This document shows, one piece after another, positions 63,366 through 64,000 of a stretch of DNA of 64,000 nucleotides (its first letter is position 1; the number at the start of each line of letters is the position of its first letter). The stretch lies in NCBI GenBank assembly GCA_026874595.1, contig CM049315.1:74348401-74412400 (forward strand). Direction: 5' to 3'. Below the pieces are notes generated by a model. That model searched no databases, had not been told where the DNA came from, and was given only the letters and a program-made list of their open reading frames with translations. The position numbers and the translations under genes were made by a program. The stretch comes from Sipunculus nudus (lineage: Eukaryota; Annelida; Sipuncula; Golfingiida; Sipunculidae).

Positions 63366-64000
63366 ATTTCACTTTCAAGGAAATAATGCATTTAAGTTTA
63401 TATATAATCCTATTTTTTTTAAGCATATTCACTGTTTCCATTAAGAAGTTTTTATCTGAATCATTTTTTTATTTACAGGTTTTATAAATTTTTAATAAAA
63501 AAACCTGAAAATATAAGTTAAAATATTAGAATTGTTGCAAAAGTTGCAATCATTATATATACAGAGTAAAAAACTGAAACTATAAGTTAAAATATTAGAA
63601 TTGTTGAAAAAATTGCAATCATCATATATAATATTAGGTCATATTATGCATACACAAATATTTTATTATTTTTAAATCATAAAAATTTAAACTGAATTTA
63701 AAAGAAAATAATGCGACAACATGGTATCTACAAGAATATTCCTTGAATCACTATTAAAAAGTTTTGCACATTGGAGTTTTCAGTACATGCTTAATTTTAT
63801 TCACCAAAATAAAATAAAAGTAAATTTGACAAAATAAAACATCTTTTCAAATAAAGTTTACACACTTTTGGTTGAATGAGGGACAAACAATATCATTGTG
63901 CTAATTACAATCCCAGTTTTAATTTATTACTGGAATTAATAGTCAATTTCATACCTGGTGAAGATTTTACTCTTCTGAAGTAAGGAATTACTTATCTGAT
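63366..64000. other. Right edge, AT-rich
   Basis: A short direct repeat (taagttaaaatattagaattg at about 63515 and 63582) is the only pattern seen. No exon was recognised. Confidence 0.5.

Noticed and set aside
63420-63445. Minus-strand ATG GAA near 63442 as an MTMR start
   Set aside because: The frame (METVNMLKK) does not fit the family start and no donor follows in phase 0.

Overview
The window looks like intron-rich metazoan genomic DNA, most likely from a mollusc and probably a bivalve. It is AT-rich, its exons are short and separated by long introns, and much of it is non-coding repeat families with inverted ends, poly-G/C runs and GGAC-type simple repeats. The species guess is inference. 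There is no bacterial gene content.

One gene can be supported, and it covers most of the window on the minus strand. It is a myotubularin-related phosphoinositide 3-phosphatase of the MTMR6/7/8 type. Thirteen coding exons were located between 58264 and 6646, all with GT/AG borders and matching phases, giving 721 residues. Only the short first coding exon was not found; it should encode about eight residues before the sequence starting [10 protein letters not shown]. In order the protein has a PH-GRAM domain, an intact phosphatase domain with CSDGWDRT, a coiled coil, an acidic/Ser-rich linker and a C-terminal FYVE-like zinc finger. That finger is absent from the human MTMR6/7/8 proteins as I know them.

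Layout from left to right: 1-6645 is 3' flank and probable 3' UTR with several small inverted-repeat elements and a 182-bp duplication. 6646-11083 holds the last three exons, with a 45-bp in-frame duplication of the last exon's acceptor. 11084-21232 is a 10-kb intron packed with repeats, including an eight-copy array of about 326-bp units. 21233-31035 holds eight closely spaced exons encoding the catalytic core. 31036-39969 is an intron that is mostly a 76-bp minisatellite (98 copies plus the founder), which was built from the 3' end and 5' splice site of the next upstream exon. 40133-58147 is an 18-kb intron holding three large copies of one inverted-terminal-repeat element. 58148-58264 is the most 5' exon seen. 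58265-64000 is intron or upstream sequence, with a small CpG-retaining segment near 62.2 kb.

The most unusual observations are two duplications that each copied a splice site of the same gene. One amplified a donor about 99-fold in exact register. The other duplicated an acceptor in frame inside the zinc finger.
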